Shown: piece by piece, positions 1-8,403 of the stretch
Numbering within the stretch: position 1 is the stretch's first letter
Layout of the letters: each line of letters begins with the position of its first letter
NCBI GenBank assembly: GCA_017394765.1
Contig: JAFPXF010000026.1
Coordinates: 97,160 to 161,159 of the forward strand
DNA from: Bacteroidales bacterium
Lineage (GTDB): Bacteria > Bacteroidota > Bacteroidia > Bacteroidales > WCHB1-69
Length of the DNA: 64,000 bases
Reading direction: 5' to 3'
Position numbers and translations under genes: made by a program
The notes under the pieces: model-generated
What the model was told of the DNA's origin: nothing
Databases searched by the model: none
The model's input: only the letters and a program-made list of their open reading frames with translations

Positions 1-1
1 T

Positions 2-1378
2 TTTATCAACAACACACAGAGCACGCCGGAACGTGTGCGCGCCATCATCCAAAAGTCCCTTGACAAGAATCGCCTCACCATGGAGGAGACCGCGGTGTTA
101 GTGAACACCACCGACCCCGCGTTGGTGGAGGAGATCAAGGAGGGCGCACGGGAGCTGAAACGCCGTGTCTATGGCAACCGTATCGTGCTCTTCGCTCCGC
201 TCTATGTGGGCAACTATTGTGTCAATAATTGTAAGTATTGCGGATTCCGTTCCTCTAACAAAGAACAGGTGCGCACCACCCTCACGGATGAGGAACTCGT
301 GCGCAGCGTGGAGGCTTTGGAAGAAGACGGCCAAAAGCGCCTGATCTTGGTCTATGGCGAGTCGCCGAAATACTCTCCCGAGTACATTGCACACACAGTG
401 AAGATTACATACGCCACCAAAAAGGGCAACGGCTCTATCCGCCGTGTTAACATCAACGCCGCTCCGTTGGATGTAGAGGGATTCCGCACCGTGAAGGAGG
501 CCGGCATCGGCACCTACCAGATTTTCCAGGAAACCTACCACCCTGAAGCCTATTCCTGGTATCATCCCGCCAACACCATCAAGGGCAACTATGAGTGGCG
601 CCTCACCGCCATGGACCGTGCCCAACAGGCCGGCATCGACGACAACGGGCTCGGCATCCTCTTCGGTCTCTACGACTGGCGTTTCGAGGTGCTCGCCATG
701 ATTCGCCACACCAACCATTTGGAAGCCTGCTTCAACGTGGGCCCCCACACCATCTCCTTCCCCCGCATCAAGGATGCCTCCGGCCTTGACATTGACAAGA
801 AGTATTTCGTCGATGACGACACTTTTGAGAAGATCATCGCCATCTTCCGCTTGGCCGTGCCCTATACCGGCATGATTCTCACCGCCCGCGAGGATGCTGC
901 CTTCCGCGCCAAAGCCATCCAGTACGGCATCTCCCAGATTGACGGCGGCACGAACCTCCAAATCGGCGACTATAAATATCACCACGAGGAGACTGAAAAG
1001 AACAGTGACAAGCAGGAGAACCAGAATCTGCACCGCGAGCAGTTCAAAATCGGTGACGACCGCACCCTCGGTGATATTATTGAGGAATTGCTTGACGGCA
1101 ACTTTATACCGAGCTTCTGCACTGCCTGCTACCGTCTCGGTCGCACGGGCGAGCACTTCATGGAGTTCAGCGTGCCGGGCTTCATCAAGCGTTATTGCAC
1201 CCCCAACGCCATTCTGACGCTCAGCGAGTATTTGGTGGACTACGCCACCCCCGAAGTGGCCGCCAAGGGCTGGAAGGTCATTGAGAACAACATGGCCAAC
1301 GTGGACGAGAAATTCCACGATGAGCTGCTGAGGCGCATTGAACGCATCAAGCAGGGCGAACGCGACCTTTATTTCTAA
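2..1378 (+). CDS. hydG: [FeFe]-hydrogenase maturase HydG (5' end outside window)
   Basis: Radical SAM tyrosine lyase that makes the CO and CN ligands of the [FeFe]-hydrogenase H-cluster. The reading frame is open to the left edge, so the true start lies upstream; a GTG at 35 is not credible because HydG-like sequence already precedes it. The radical-SAM CX3CX2C motif (CVNNCKYC) is at visible residues 73-80. The C-terminal auxiliary-cluster motif CX2CX22C begins at CTACYRLGRTGEHFM, and this tail separates HydG from ThiH. 458 residues are visible, so only a short N-terminal piece is missing. HydE, HydF and a hydrogenase are implied elsewhere in the genome but are not in the window. Confidence 0.95.
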   Translation, partial: FINNTQSTPERVRAIIQKSLDKNRLTMEETAVLVNTTDPALVEEIKEGARELKRRVYGNRIVLFAPLYVGNYCVNNCKYCGFRSSNKEQVRTTLTDEELVRSVEALEEDGQKRLILVYGESPKYSPEYIAHTVKITYATKKGNGSIRRVNINAAPLDVEGFRTVKEAGIGTYQIFQETYHPEAYSWYHPANTIKGNYEWRLTAMDRAQQAGIDDNGLGILFGLYDWRFEVLAMIRHTNHLEACFNVGPHTISFPRIKDASGLDIDKKYFVDDDTFEKIIAIFRLAVPYTGMILTAREDAAFRAKAIQYGISQIDGGTNLQIGDYKYHHEETEKNSDKQENQNLHREQFKIGDDRTLGDIIEELLDGNFIPSFCTACYRLGRTGEHFMEFSVPGFIKRYCTPNAILTLSEYLVDYATPEVAAKGWKVIENNMANVDEKFHDELLRRIERIKQGERDLYF

Positions 1379-1405
1379 TGCTATAACATGCTAAATTGCA
1401 ATAAT

Positions 1406-1594
1406 ATGAGTGAATACAGAAAATTAACTCGTAGTTTGACAGACCGCAAGATCGCCGGCGTTTGCGGCGGTCTTGCGGATTATCTCAATGTTGATCCTAC
1501 CGTGGTGCGGATTATCTTCCTCGCCCTTTTGCTCATTTTTGGAGGTGGCTTGCTCCTTTATTTGATCATCTGGATCGCTGCGCCGGAAGCGTAA
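1406..1594 (+). CDS. PspC-domain small membrane protein
   Basis: 62-residue PspC-family protein. It has the usual short polar N-terminus, the segment RKIAGVCGGLADYL and then one strongly hydrophobic helix (about residues 34-58). The start at 1406 (MSEYRKL) is preferred over an ATG at 1388, because family members begin just before the RKLxRS segment. PspC proteins are inner-membrane parts or sensors of envelope stress responses; no PspA or other partner is seen here, so the exact role is open. It follows hydG by 27 bases and is followed by a hairpin terminator. Confidence 0.85.
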   Translation: MSEYRKLTRSLTDRKIAGVCGGLADYLNVDPTVVRIIFLALLLIFGGGLLLYLIIWIAAPEA

Positions 1595-1618
1595 AGCAAC
1601 ATTTGGTGAGACATTCCC

Positions 1619-1645
1619 TGCCTCACCGTGTGAGGTTTTCCTTTT
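1619..1645 (+). terminator. Rho-independent terminator after the PspC gene
   Basis: A 6-bp stem CCTCAC/GTGAGG with a 3-base loop is followed by TTTTCCTTTT, 25-50 bases past the stop codon. Confidence 0.5.
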
Positions 1646-1719
1646 ATATATTTTCCCATTCTTATTGATGGGTAATACATATTATTTTCTTTGTTTGCAC
1701 GTGAGTGCAAACACCTCCT

Positions 1720-1978
1720 AACTCCCCTTCTGTTTCAGAAGGGGTGGCCGTAGGCCGGGGTAGTAACATAAAGAATTATAATACCTTATAAAAGAAACAA
1801 CCACTATTAACAACAGCAGAATCAAAGACTTCTACGTCCAGAATCTCCCTGTGAAAAGGATTTTTTCGGGTTATGTTCGCACGAACCGTAGGGCGGACAA
1901 CAAGGATGGCCTAACGGCCAATCTCTCATATAACTACCCCGCCCTTCGGGCACCCCTTCTTCAAAAAGAAGGGGAGTT
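1720..1978. mobile_element. 259-bp inverted-repeat-bounded, hairpin-rich element (MITE-like)
   Basis: The gap between the PspC gene and the lipoprotein gene holds no credible gene. A 45-base arm at 1720-1764 recurs inverted at 1933-1978 (46 bases). Each arm itself folds into two hairpins (CCCCTTCT/AGAAGGGG, then GGCC/GGCC or GCCC/GGGC); the second hairpin differs between arms but pairing is kept, so the structure seems selected. The interior has further stems (GGCCTAACGGCC; GTTCG/CGAAC). An 8-bp stem with a GTGA loop lies just outside at 1693-1712, and a 7-bp stem GCGGCAC/GTGCCGC lies at 1987-2004. No transposase is present, so a non-autonomous element or structured repeat is inferred. Confidence 0.55.
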
Positions 1979-2080
1979 CTTGAGATGCGGCACATCTGTG
2001 CCGCGAGCACTATGGGCGATGGAATCCACGCCGTTATAGGTCTCCTTGGTCAACACTATACCATTGTCTAATTTAATTGC

Positions 2081-3556
2081 TTAATAAAGTAACACCCTTC
2101 TCTCCGCCGGATAATATTCGTATGCTCCGATATCCGGTGCGCCGTTGCGCAAACGACCCAGCAGGTCGGTGGTGATACCGAGCCCGCTCAAACCAGCGTT
2201 GATGGCAGGGGAGTTTTCCTGCAAGTTGCAGTCCTGCCCATAGTTGCTGACAAACAGGGGGTCCCGGTTGAAGCAGTTGATGAAGGAGTTGTTAAACTCC
2301 TCCTTCAACACAATGCTGTTTCGGAACACATAGTTCAGCGCGGCTCCGCTGGTCTTGGAGACAGCGAACTCATCTTCGTCTAAGCTTCCGTAAATGATGG
2401 AGTTGTTGCATTCTAAGTTGGCATCGCCGATCATATAGACGGTTTCGTATTCGCCAGCGGCGTTGATGTGTGGCACCTCATAGTAGTTGGAGAACAAAAC
2501 AGCAGGAGTCTTGCGTGCCGGTGTGGCGAAGAAATTGGACACGGTGACGTGGTTCAGCGTGTAGTTGCCAACATGCATGGCGATGCTGTAGTTTCCGTTG
2601 TTGCTGATCTGGCAGTTGTTCATCTCCAGATTTGCCGCATGTCCCAGCACTCCATACAGTTTGTTGTTCTGGATGACGGTGTTGTTCACTATGGTCTTGT
2701 TGCCGAGGAATTCCTCCAAAATGTCAACTTCCAATCCGATGGCGGCGTTGGAGATGACGGCATGCTCGATGAGGTTGTCCTCCGTGCCCTCGTTGATGAG
2801 GATGCGGTCCCACTGGGCGTAGTCGGCGTCGAAGAATGGCTCCAAACGGTCGCCGCGGATGACGACAGGGTGGTCAACTGTGCCGTTGACGTGGATGGAG
2901 CCGTAGCGATAGACCCAGATGCCGCCGCCGTGTACATAGACACGCGTGCCCGGGTCGATGATGAGCTTGCCTAACGAATCCACCGCCGCCCAGCCGTAGA
3001 TGACCCATGGCTTGTCGTTGGTCCAATGCACCACCTCGTGTTCGTGGGCCACGATTTTGTAGGGCATGGATCCGCCATGGTCGGCCACAATGAAGTGCGC
3101 ATCCTGCCCGAAAGCCACCAGCTGCACCGACTGCTTGCGGTTGGTGTTGAAAAACACAACCGAGTCGGTGACTAAGTAAGGCGTGTTCTGGTTCGTGGGA
3201 TTGATGTTGACCTTGACAAAGACGAAGATACTGTCGCGGCCCGGAATTTCCACATCGTGGAACTCCGTGCCCGCTTTGCCGTTGACGTTGATGCTGTAGT
3301 ACGACTGACCCGTGTTTGCGGCTCCCGCAAGAAGGATGTCCAATTTGACAGGGTTTTTGCTCGGATTTTTCACCGTGAAGTTTCGGGTTATGGAGGTCAC
3401 CGTGGTGAAGACCGTGTCGAACATCAAGGTGTCGGTGGAAAACTCCAGCTTCACGGAATCATCGAATCCGTGACGGTTACAGCCGGGAAACAGGACTGTC
3501 GTGGCAAACAACAGCATGGCGGCAAGGCCATAAAGGGGGATAATATTCTTAATCAT
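2081..3556 (-). CDS. Lipoprotein with right-handed beta-helix
   Basis: 491-residue predicted lipoprotein: hydrophobic signal ending in a lipobox with Cys26. Residues about 30-140 look like an immunoglobulin-like region with alternating strands. A beta-helix follows, with Asn-rich turns (NNTVIQNN, LEMNNCQISNNG). The C-terminus carries the DIGAYEY motif of choice-of-anchor-Q proteins. Such proteins are common, uncharacterised surface lipoproteins of Bacteroidetes. It overlaps the end of truA by 8 bases, so the two are probably cotranscribed. Ligand or substrate cannot be told from the sequence. Confidence 0.75.
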   Translation of the reverse strand: MIKNIIPLYGLAAMLLFATTVLFPGCNRHGFDDSVKLEFSTDTLMFDTVFTTVTSITRNFTVKNPSKNPVKLDILLAGAANTGQSYYSINVNGKAGTEFHDVEIPGRDSIFVFVKVNINPTNQNTPYLVTDSVVFFNTNRKQSVQLVAFGQDAHFIVADHGGSMPYKIVAHEHEVVHWTNDKPWVIYGWAAVDSLGKLIIDPGTRVYVHGGGIWVYRYGSIHVNGTVDHPVVIRGDRLEPFFDADYAQWDRILINEGTEDNLIEHAVISNAAIGLEVDILEEFLGNKTIVNNTVIQNNKLYGVLGHAANLEMNNCQISNNGNYSIAMHVGNYTLNHVTVSNFFATPARKTPAVLFSNYYEVPHINAAGEYETVYMIGDANLECNNSIIYGSLDEDEFAVSKTSGAALNYVFRNSIVLKEEFNNSFINCFNRDPLFVSNYGQDCNLQENSPAINAGLSGLGITTDLLGRLRNGAPDIGAYEYYPAERRVLLY

Positions 3557-4313
3557 CTATTTTAATGTCAGGCCAATTATAACGAACGGTTGTCAAAAAA
3601 AGTGCACAGGCAGGGACGGAGTTGCCGGCCTTGCATCTATCTTTTTGATTGATAATATTATGAAAATCTTCAATGCTGGTTTTTCCAAATCCCACATCGA
3701 GCAGGGTGCCCACGATGGCGCGCACCATGTTGCGCAGAAAGCGGTTGGCGGTGATGGTGAACACGAGGTCGTCACCCTCCTGCGTCCATTGGGCTTGGGT
3801 GACGTTGCAGAGGAAGTTGTTGACTTGGGTGTTTACTTTGGAAAAACTGGTGAAATCTTCCGTGGCGAGCAGCAGCTTCGCGGCTTCATTCATCCGTTCC
3901 ATGTCGGGGGCGCGGAAGCTGAAGTGGCGTTGCGGAAAGGTGAAGGGATTTTTGCGGGTGGAGACAAAGTATTGGTAGGTGCGCTCCACAGCGTCGAAGC
4001 GGGCATGGGCGCGCGGTTGCACAGGGAAGACATCATAGATGACAATCTCCTTGGGAAGAAAACTGTTGAGCTGGTCGCGAAGCTGTCGGCAACCATCAGG
4101 GGAAAGAGCCTCTTCAAGGTCGATGTGGGCGTAGTAGTCGGCGGCATGCACGCCAGTGTCGGTGCGGCCGCATCCCGTGACATCAATGTGCTCTTTGTGC
4201 AGCAACAGCGAGATGCTCCGCTCCAGAGTTTCCTGCACGGTGGGGTGGTCGGGCTGTACTTGCCAGCCGAAGAAGGGTGCCCCGTTATATGCCAAGTGTA
4301 GGAAATAGCGCAT
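3549..4313 (-). CDS. truA: tRNA pseudouridine(38-40) synthase TruA
   Basis: Makes pseudouridine at tRNA positions 38-40 in the anticodon arm. 254 residues, the normal bacterial length. The catalytic Asp52 is in the signature GCGRTDTGVHA, and the C-terminal part has RFLRNMVRAIVGTLLDVG, conserved in TruA. The next gene on the strand (beta-helix lipoprotein) starts inside its end, which suggests translational coupling although the functions are unrelated. The upstream DUF4919 gene ends a few bases before... on the other side at 4326, so truA may be reached by transcription through that gene. Confidence 0.95.
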   Translation of the reverse strand: MRYFLHLAYNGAPFFGWQVQPDHPTVQETLERSISLLLHKEHIDVTGCGRTDTGVHAADYYAHIDLEEALSPDGCRQLRDQLNSFLPKEIVIYDVFPVQPRAHARFDAVERTYQYFVSTRKNPFTFPQRHFSFRAPDMERMNEAAKLLLATEDFTSFSKVNTQVNNFLCNVTQAQWTQEGDDLVFTITANRFLRNMVRAIVGTLLDVGFGKTSIEDFHNIINQKDRCKAGNSVPACALFLTTVRYNWPDIKIDD

Positions 4314-4325
4314 TTTTGCCGTCGT

Positions 4326-4988
4326 CTATTTTTTGAATGAAAAGGATTTAAGATTAAAATAGAGCTTCTCTAAGCCGTAGTCGTTTTTGTCCACCTCCAT
4401 TACATCATACTTTTCATCATCAATGATACTGAGACTTTGGGAACCAGGGGTCAGGTCGTAAAGGGAGAGCAGAAAATACTCGTGTTCCACCTCGTTCACA
4501 TAGAAAGCGGTGGAGGGCTTCATCCCATTGCCGGACTCGATAAGGGCAAGGGCGAAGATGCGTTGCTGGATTGCATATTTGTGAGCCAACTCCGCGCTGT
4601 CAAGCTGATCGCAACAATATTGGATGACACGAAACGCACTGACCTTGAAAGGATTCTTTTCCAACACCTCCTGGGCCATCCCGATGAGTGTGCGGCAGTC
4701 GTTGTCTCCGATGGAGGGAAGGGAGTGCAGCATCTTTTTCATTTCCGTATCGGAATGGTCGTAGGGGTCGTATTCTTTTTGGAAGACAAATCCATAATAG
4801 AGATGGAGTCGCTGCTGTGCGGTGAGGGTGGAGTCGCTGGCACGATAGCGTTCCAGCAAGGTGGGGTAGTAGAACTCCGATTTGGGATCGGAAATGGCCT
4901 TCTGGATGGCCGGATAGTCGGGCCGCAGGAACTGGGCGTGCGCGAGCATGCAACCGAGGAACAGCGCGATGAACGTTATTTTTTTCAT
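4326..4988 (-). CDS. DUF4919-like secreted protein
   Basis: 220-residue protein with signal peptide MKKITFIALFLGCMLAHAQ. This start (4988) is chosen over an ATG 18 codons earlier because it puts the signal peptide at the N-terminus. The body is helical with the pattern LYYGFVFQKEYDPY seen in DUF4919 proteins of Bacteroidetes, whose function is unknown. No lipobox Cys follows the cleavage site, so it is probably periplasmic. It lies directly upstream of truA on the same strand. Confidence 0.75.
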   Translation of the reverse strand: MKKITFIALFLGCMLAHAQFLRPDYPAIQKAISDPKSEFYYPTLLERYRASDSTLTAQQRLHLYYGFVFQKEYDPYDHSDTEMKKMLHSLPSIGDNDCRTLIGMAQEVLEKNPFKVSAFRVIQYCCDQLDSAELAHKYAIQQRIFALALIESGNGMKPSTAFYVNEVEHEYFLLSLYDLTPGSQSLSIIDDEKYDVMEVDKNDYGLEKLYFNLKSFSFKK

Positions 4989-5114
4989 GATGATAGGTGT
5001 CTCTTTTTGTGCGAGAAAAGTTCCCGTCAATTTTTTTTTCAAGGCTGCAAAGATAATGTTTTTTCATTTTGATAATTTGCGGAAAAAGAATATGGTTCCA
5101 TTTCAAAAAAGGTG

Positions 5115-5122
5115 TATTTTTG
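5115..5122 (+). promoter_or_regulatory. Bacteroidetes -7 box of the ABC transporter gene
   Basis: TATTTTTG matches the Bacteroidetes consensus TAnnTTTG and ends 9 bases before the ATG at 5131, so the leader would be very short. No convincing -33 TTTG is seen at the usual distance. Confidence 0.45.
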
Positions 5123-5130
5123 CGCTCTTT

Positions 5131-6867
5131 ATGGAAAGTCTGTTGGAAATCTCGAAACTATCGCTGGAACTGCGGCAAGAAGAGGGGTGGAAACCCATTC
5201 TGCACCAGGTGGATCTCCATTTGCCCAAGGGCCAAACTTTGGGCATTGTCGGTGAATCCGGCTCCGGCAAGTCGGTGACAGCTCTTTCTGTGATGCGACT
5301 GCTCAACCCCGACATTGCCCGCTACCCCGAGGGACAGATCTTGTTCCACGAGGAGGGGAAGGAGCAGCCCATGGACCTGCTGAAGGCCTCTGAAAAGCAA
5401 CTCCAACAGATTCGGGGCCGCCGCATCGCGATGATTTTCCAGGAACCCATGACTTCCCTCAATCCCGTGTTGCGTTGCGGCGACCAGATCATGGAGCAAA
5501 TCCTCCTGCACACCAACCAGAGCAAGGAACAGGCCAAGGCTCATATCCTCGATCTTTTCCGCGAGGTGATGCTGCCCCGTCCCGAACAGATCTTCGACTC
5601 TTATCCCCACGAGCTCTCGGGCGGCCAAAAGCAGCGCGTCATGATTGCCATGGCCATGAGCTGCCAACCCGACCTGCTCATTGCCGACGAGCCCACCACC
5701 GCCCTTGATGTCACTGTGCAGAAGGGTATTCTCCAACTTATTCGCAAGTTGCAGCAAAAACACGGCATGAGTGTGCTCTTCATCACCCACGACCTCGGCG
5801 TGGTGGCTGAAATCGCCGACCAGGTAATGGTGCTCTATAAAGGCAACGTCGTGGAATGCGGAGGTATCCGCGACATCTTCCTCCACCCGCGGCATCCCTA
5901 CACACAGGGACTGCTCGCCTGCCGTCCCTCCCTCAATGTCCGCCTGCGACAGCTCCCCACAGTGGACGATTTCGTCCAAAAGCGACAGACGGGTGTGCAG
6001 GAGGCTATGGAGAACCTCTGCGTCTCCCCCGAAGAGCGGCAATCTTTCCATCAACGGCTGTATGCGGAGAAACCGCTTATCACTCTGCGGAATGTCTGCA
6101 AACAATACCCTGTCAGAAAACGCAAACTTTTTGAAAAACGGCAGTATGTCCATGCTTTGCAAGATGTGAGCATCGATATCTACGAGGGCGAAACCCTCGG
6201 ACTGGTGGGTGAGTCCGGGTGCGGCAAGACCACCTTGGGTCGTTCGATGATCCGGCTGATAGAACCCACGTCGGGGGTGGTGACTTACAAAGGCGTCAAT
6301 CTCATGGAACTTTCCCACAGCGAGATGCGGAAGATGCGCAAGGATTTGCAAATCATCCTCCAAGATCCGTATTCGTCGCTTAATCAGCGACTTACTATAG
6401 GGGATGCATTGATGGAACCTATGCGTGTACACGGTATCGGTTCATCCGACAAGGAACGGAAGAGCAAGGCCCTCGCCCTGTTGGAACGTGTCAGCCTCAA
6501 TGAGTCGCATTTTTACCGTTATCCGCATGAGTTCTCCGGCGGCCAGCGACAGCGTATTTCCATAGCCCGCGCATTGGCTGTGAACCCGCGCTTCATTATC
6601 TGTGACGAGTCTGTGTCCGCCCTCGATGTCTCTGTGCAGGCACAGGTGCTCAATCTGCTCAACGAGCTGAAGCAGGAATATCATTTTACCTATATCTTCA
6701 TTTCACATGACCTCTCCGTGGTCAAGTTCATGTCCGACCGTATTGTGGTCATGCAGTCCGGGCGTATCGTGGAACTGGGGGATGCCGACGAACTGTGTCT
6801 CCATCCGCAGACCGATTACACCCGTACCCTTCTTGAAGCAATTCCGAAGGGCATTGTCGCAAATTAA
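5131..6867 (+). CDS. Fused dipeptide/oligopeptide-type ABC transporter ATPase (two NBDs)
   Basis: 578 residues with two complete nucleotide-binding domains, equivalent to DppD and DppF fused (as in GsiA/YejF). NBD1: Walker A GESGSGKS (41-48), signature LSGGQKQR, Walker [13 protein letters not shown]. The oligopeptide-transporter linker motif [12 protein letters not shown] follows. NBD2: Walker A GESGCGKT, signature FSGGQRQR, Walker [13 protein letters not shown]. The start at 5131 is just after a -7 box; an upstream frame extension overlaps the DUF4919 gene and is rejected. It would power peptide, glutathione or metal-complex import, but no permease or binding protein is in the window, so the substrate is unknown. 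The next gene follows after 2 bases. Confidence 0.9.
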   Translation: MESLLEISKLSLELRQEEGWKPILHQVDLHLPKGQTLGIVGESGSGKSVTALSVMRLLNPDIARYPEGQILFHEEGKEQPMDLLKASEKQLQQIRGRRIAMIFQEPMTSLNPVLRCGDQIMEQILLHTNQSKEQAKAHILDLFREVMLPRPEQIFDSYPHELSGGQKQRVMIAMAMSCQPDLLIADEPTTALDVTVQKGILQLIRKLQQKHGMSVLFITHDLGVVAEIADQVMVLYKGNVVECGGIRDIFLHPRHPYTQGLLACRPSLNVRLRQLPTVDDFVQKRQTGVQEAMENLCVSPEERQSFHQRLYAEKPLITLRNVCKQYPVRKRKLFEKRQYVHALQDVSIDIYEGETLGLVGESGCGKTTLGRSMIRLIEPTSGVVTYKGVNLMELSHSEMRKMRKDLQIILQDPYSSLNQRLTIGDALMEPMRVHGIGSSDKERKSKALALLERVSLNESHFYRYPHEFSGGQRQRISIARALAVNPRFIICDESVSALDVSVQAQVLNLLNELKQEYHFTYIFISHDLSVVKFMSDRIVVMQSGRIVELGDADELCLHPQTDYTRTLLEAIPKGIVAN

Positions 6868-6869
6868 TC

Positions 6870-7823
6870 ATGGATAAAACACATAAAAAAATACAAATGG
6901 CAAGGTTTTTCCCCATATTTCAAACTGTACTCAGGGTGCTGATAGGATTGATTTTCATTGTATCCGCCATTTTCAAGCTCTTGTCTCTCGAAAATTTTGA
7001 GATATACATCTACAGTTTCAAATGGTTCGGATTCGTTTTCTCCGGCATTGTGGCCCGATGCGTCATCGCGGCGGAGCTGCTGCTGGGTGCTTTCCTCATT
7101 TCCAAAATACTCTACAAGCCCACATGGTGGCTGATCATGGCGATGTTGCTCGGTTTTTCCCTTTTAATGGTGTATGTCGCCTTGTTCCGGCATGACGACA
7201 ATTGCCACTGCTTGGGCGACATTGTGGAACTCAGCCCCGGATGGACCATCGTGAAGAACATCGTCTTGATGGCCTTGATGTTGCTGATCCGCAAAGAAAA
7301 GGATTACCACTTCCGTGGCAAGAAGGCTTTGGGCATTTCACTTGCGGTTGCGGCGGTCGCCGTGCCGTTTGCGCTTTTCCCGATGGACTCGGTATATAAA
7401 GTTTTCAGCAGGGAAGAACTGAAGGTGGATGAAGCCAAGTTCGACGCCTTTATGCAGGATTCTGTTGCACAGTCACTGGATTTGGACCAGGGGAATTACA
7501 TTTTGGGCTATCTGGCTTCAGGATGCAAGTACTGCAAGATCAGCGCAAACAAGCTCCATCAGATTGTCCAGCAAAATGCGTTGGATTCCACCCGCGTGGT
7601 TTTCTTCATCTGGGGTTCCGAAGAATCGAAGGAGAATTTTCGCGAGGAGACCAAAACAGGTGGTTACCGGTATGCTGCCATCAACCCCATAGAAGCTCTC
7701 AATATTGTTTATGGTCAATTCCCGACGTATGTCTATCTGAAAGACGGCAAAGTGGAAAAAGTGGCCGACTTGAAGAATTTGGAGGAGCATTATACAGTGT
7801 CTTTTTTAAATGAAAAGAGATGA
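6870..7823 (+). CDS. MauE/DoxX-like membrane protein fused to a thioredoxin-like domain
   Basis: 317 residues. Residues about 15-150 hold four hydrophobic segments with the MauE/DoxX-like pattern and a CHCLGD cysteine pair between helices 3 and 4. A fifth membrane segment (about 152-172) leads into a domain with CxxC at residues 219-222 (SGCKYCK), as in thioredoxin folds; FPTYVYLKDGK resembles the cis-Pro strand. Fusions of this kind are common in Bacteroidetes and probably pass electrons across the membrane to disulfides outside; that role is inferred. It starts 2 bases after the ABC gene and its stop overlaps the next start (ATGA). Confidence 0.75.
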   Translation: MDKTHKKIQMARFFPIFQTVLRVLIGLIFIVSAIFKLLSLENFEIYIYSFKWFGFVFSGIVARCVIAAELLLGAFLISKILYKPTWWLIMAMLLGFSLLMVYVALFRHDDNCHCLGDIVELSPGWTIVKNIVLMALMLLIRKEKDYHFRGKKALGISLAVAAVAVPFALFPMDSVYKVFSREELKVDEAKFDAFMQDSVAQSLDLDQGNYILGYLASGCKYCKISANKLHQIVQQNALDSTRVVFFIWGSEESKENFREETKTGGYRYAAINPIEALNIVYGQFPTYVYLKDGKVEKVADLKNLEEHYTVSFLNEKR

Positions 7824-8392
7824 AAAAGAAGAAGATTTCCAGAAGAGAGCAAAAGATAGAGGACCTTTATAGATTCTATCTCAACAATGGGTTTGAACAT
7901 ACCATTGATGAAATATCCGTTTTCATGAATATTGGGCGTAAAACGTTCTATAATCGGTATGTAAACAAGGAAAAATCCATTCAAATGGCATTGCAATATT
8001 GCCATAATCAGTTTGTGGACCATTTCGGCGAGCAGGTCTTGCAATGCAACCATTCCATTGAAGAATTAGTGCTGTTGGTATGGGAATTTCAGCAGTTTGC
8101 CAAGAACCAGCATATTTATTTCCAATATGATTGGGATAACAAACTCTTTTTCACAGACGATACGCCGTTCAGGAGCTTGTTGGACTCCATCATTCGAAAG
8201 GGGATGCGGAGCTATCACATTTACGAGGACATCAATACGGCGGTCTATTCGGATTTCTTCTATACAAACTTGTCCATGTACGTCATGTATGGCAAGAAGC
8301 AAGCCATCATTTTGCGATATGTTCTATTCCCCCTGCTCAACGAGCGGGGCGTGGAGTTGCTGAACGAGTTGGACTTGGAGGCGTTTGCGTAG
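7820..8392 (+). CDS. TetR-like transcriptional regulator
   Basis: 190 residues. The N-terminal 55 residues fit a TetR helix-turn-helix: IEDLYRFYLNNGFEHTIDEIS, then a recognition helix around NIGRKTFYNRYVNKEKSI (written here in two parts). The C-terminal ligand-binding region is all-helical and rich in aromatics. The start overlaps the stop of the membrane thioredoxin gene by 4 bases, so it is translated as part of the ABC/MauE unit and may regulate that unit. The ligand is unknown. It ends 11 bases before the convergent alaS stop. Confidence 0.7.
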   Translation: MKKKKISRREQKIEDLYRFYLNNGFEHTIDEISVFMNIGRKTFYNRYVNKEKSIQMALQYCHNQFVDHFGEQVLQCNHSIEELVLLVWEFQQFAKNQHIYFQYDWDNKLFFTDDTPFRSLLDSIIRKGMRSYHIYEDINTAVYSDFFYTNLSMYVMYGKKQAIILRYVLFPLLNERGVELLNELDLEAFA

Positions 8393-8403
8393 GGTTACGC
8401 TTG

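Noticed and set aside
98..1318. Long open frame antisense to hydG
   Set aside because: It mirrors the codon pattern of hydG and has no recognisable motif; the HydG frame has all signature cysteines.
1693..1712. 8-bp hairpin with GTGA loop as a second terminator of the PspC gene
   Set aside because: No T-run follows; it is noted only as part of the structured gap.
4948..5130. Earlier start for the fused ABC ATPase
   Set aside because: The extension runs antisense through the DUF4919 signal peptide and contains the -7 box; residues do not resemble the family.
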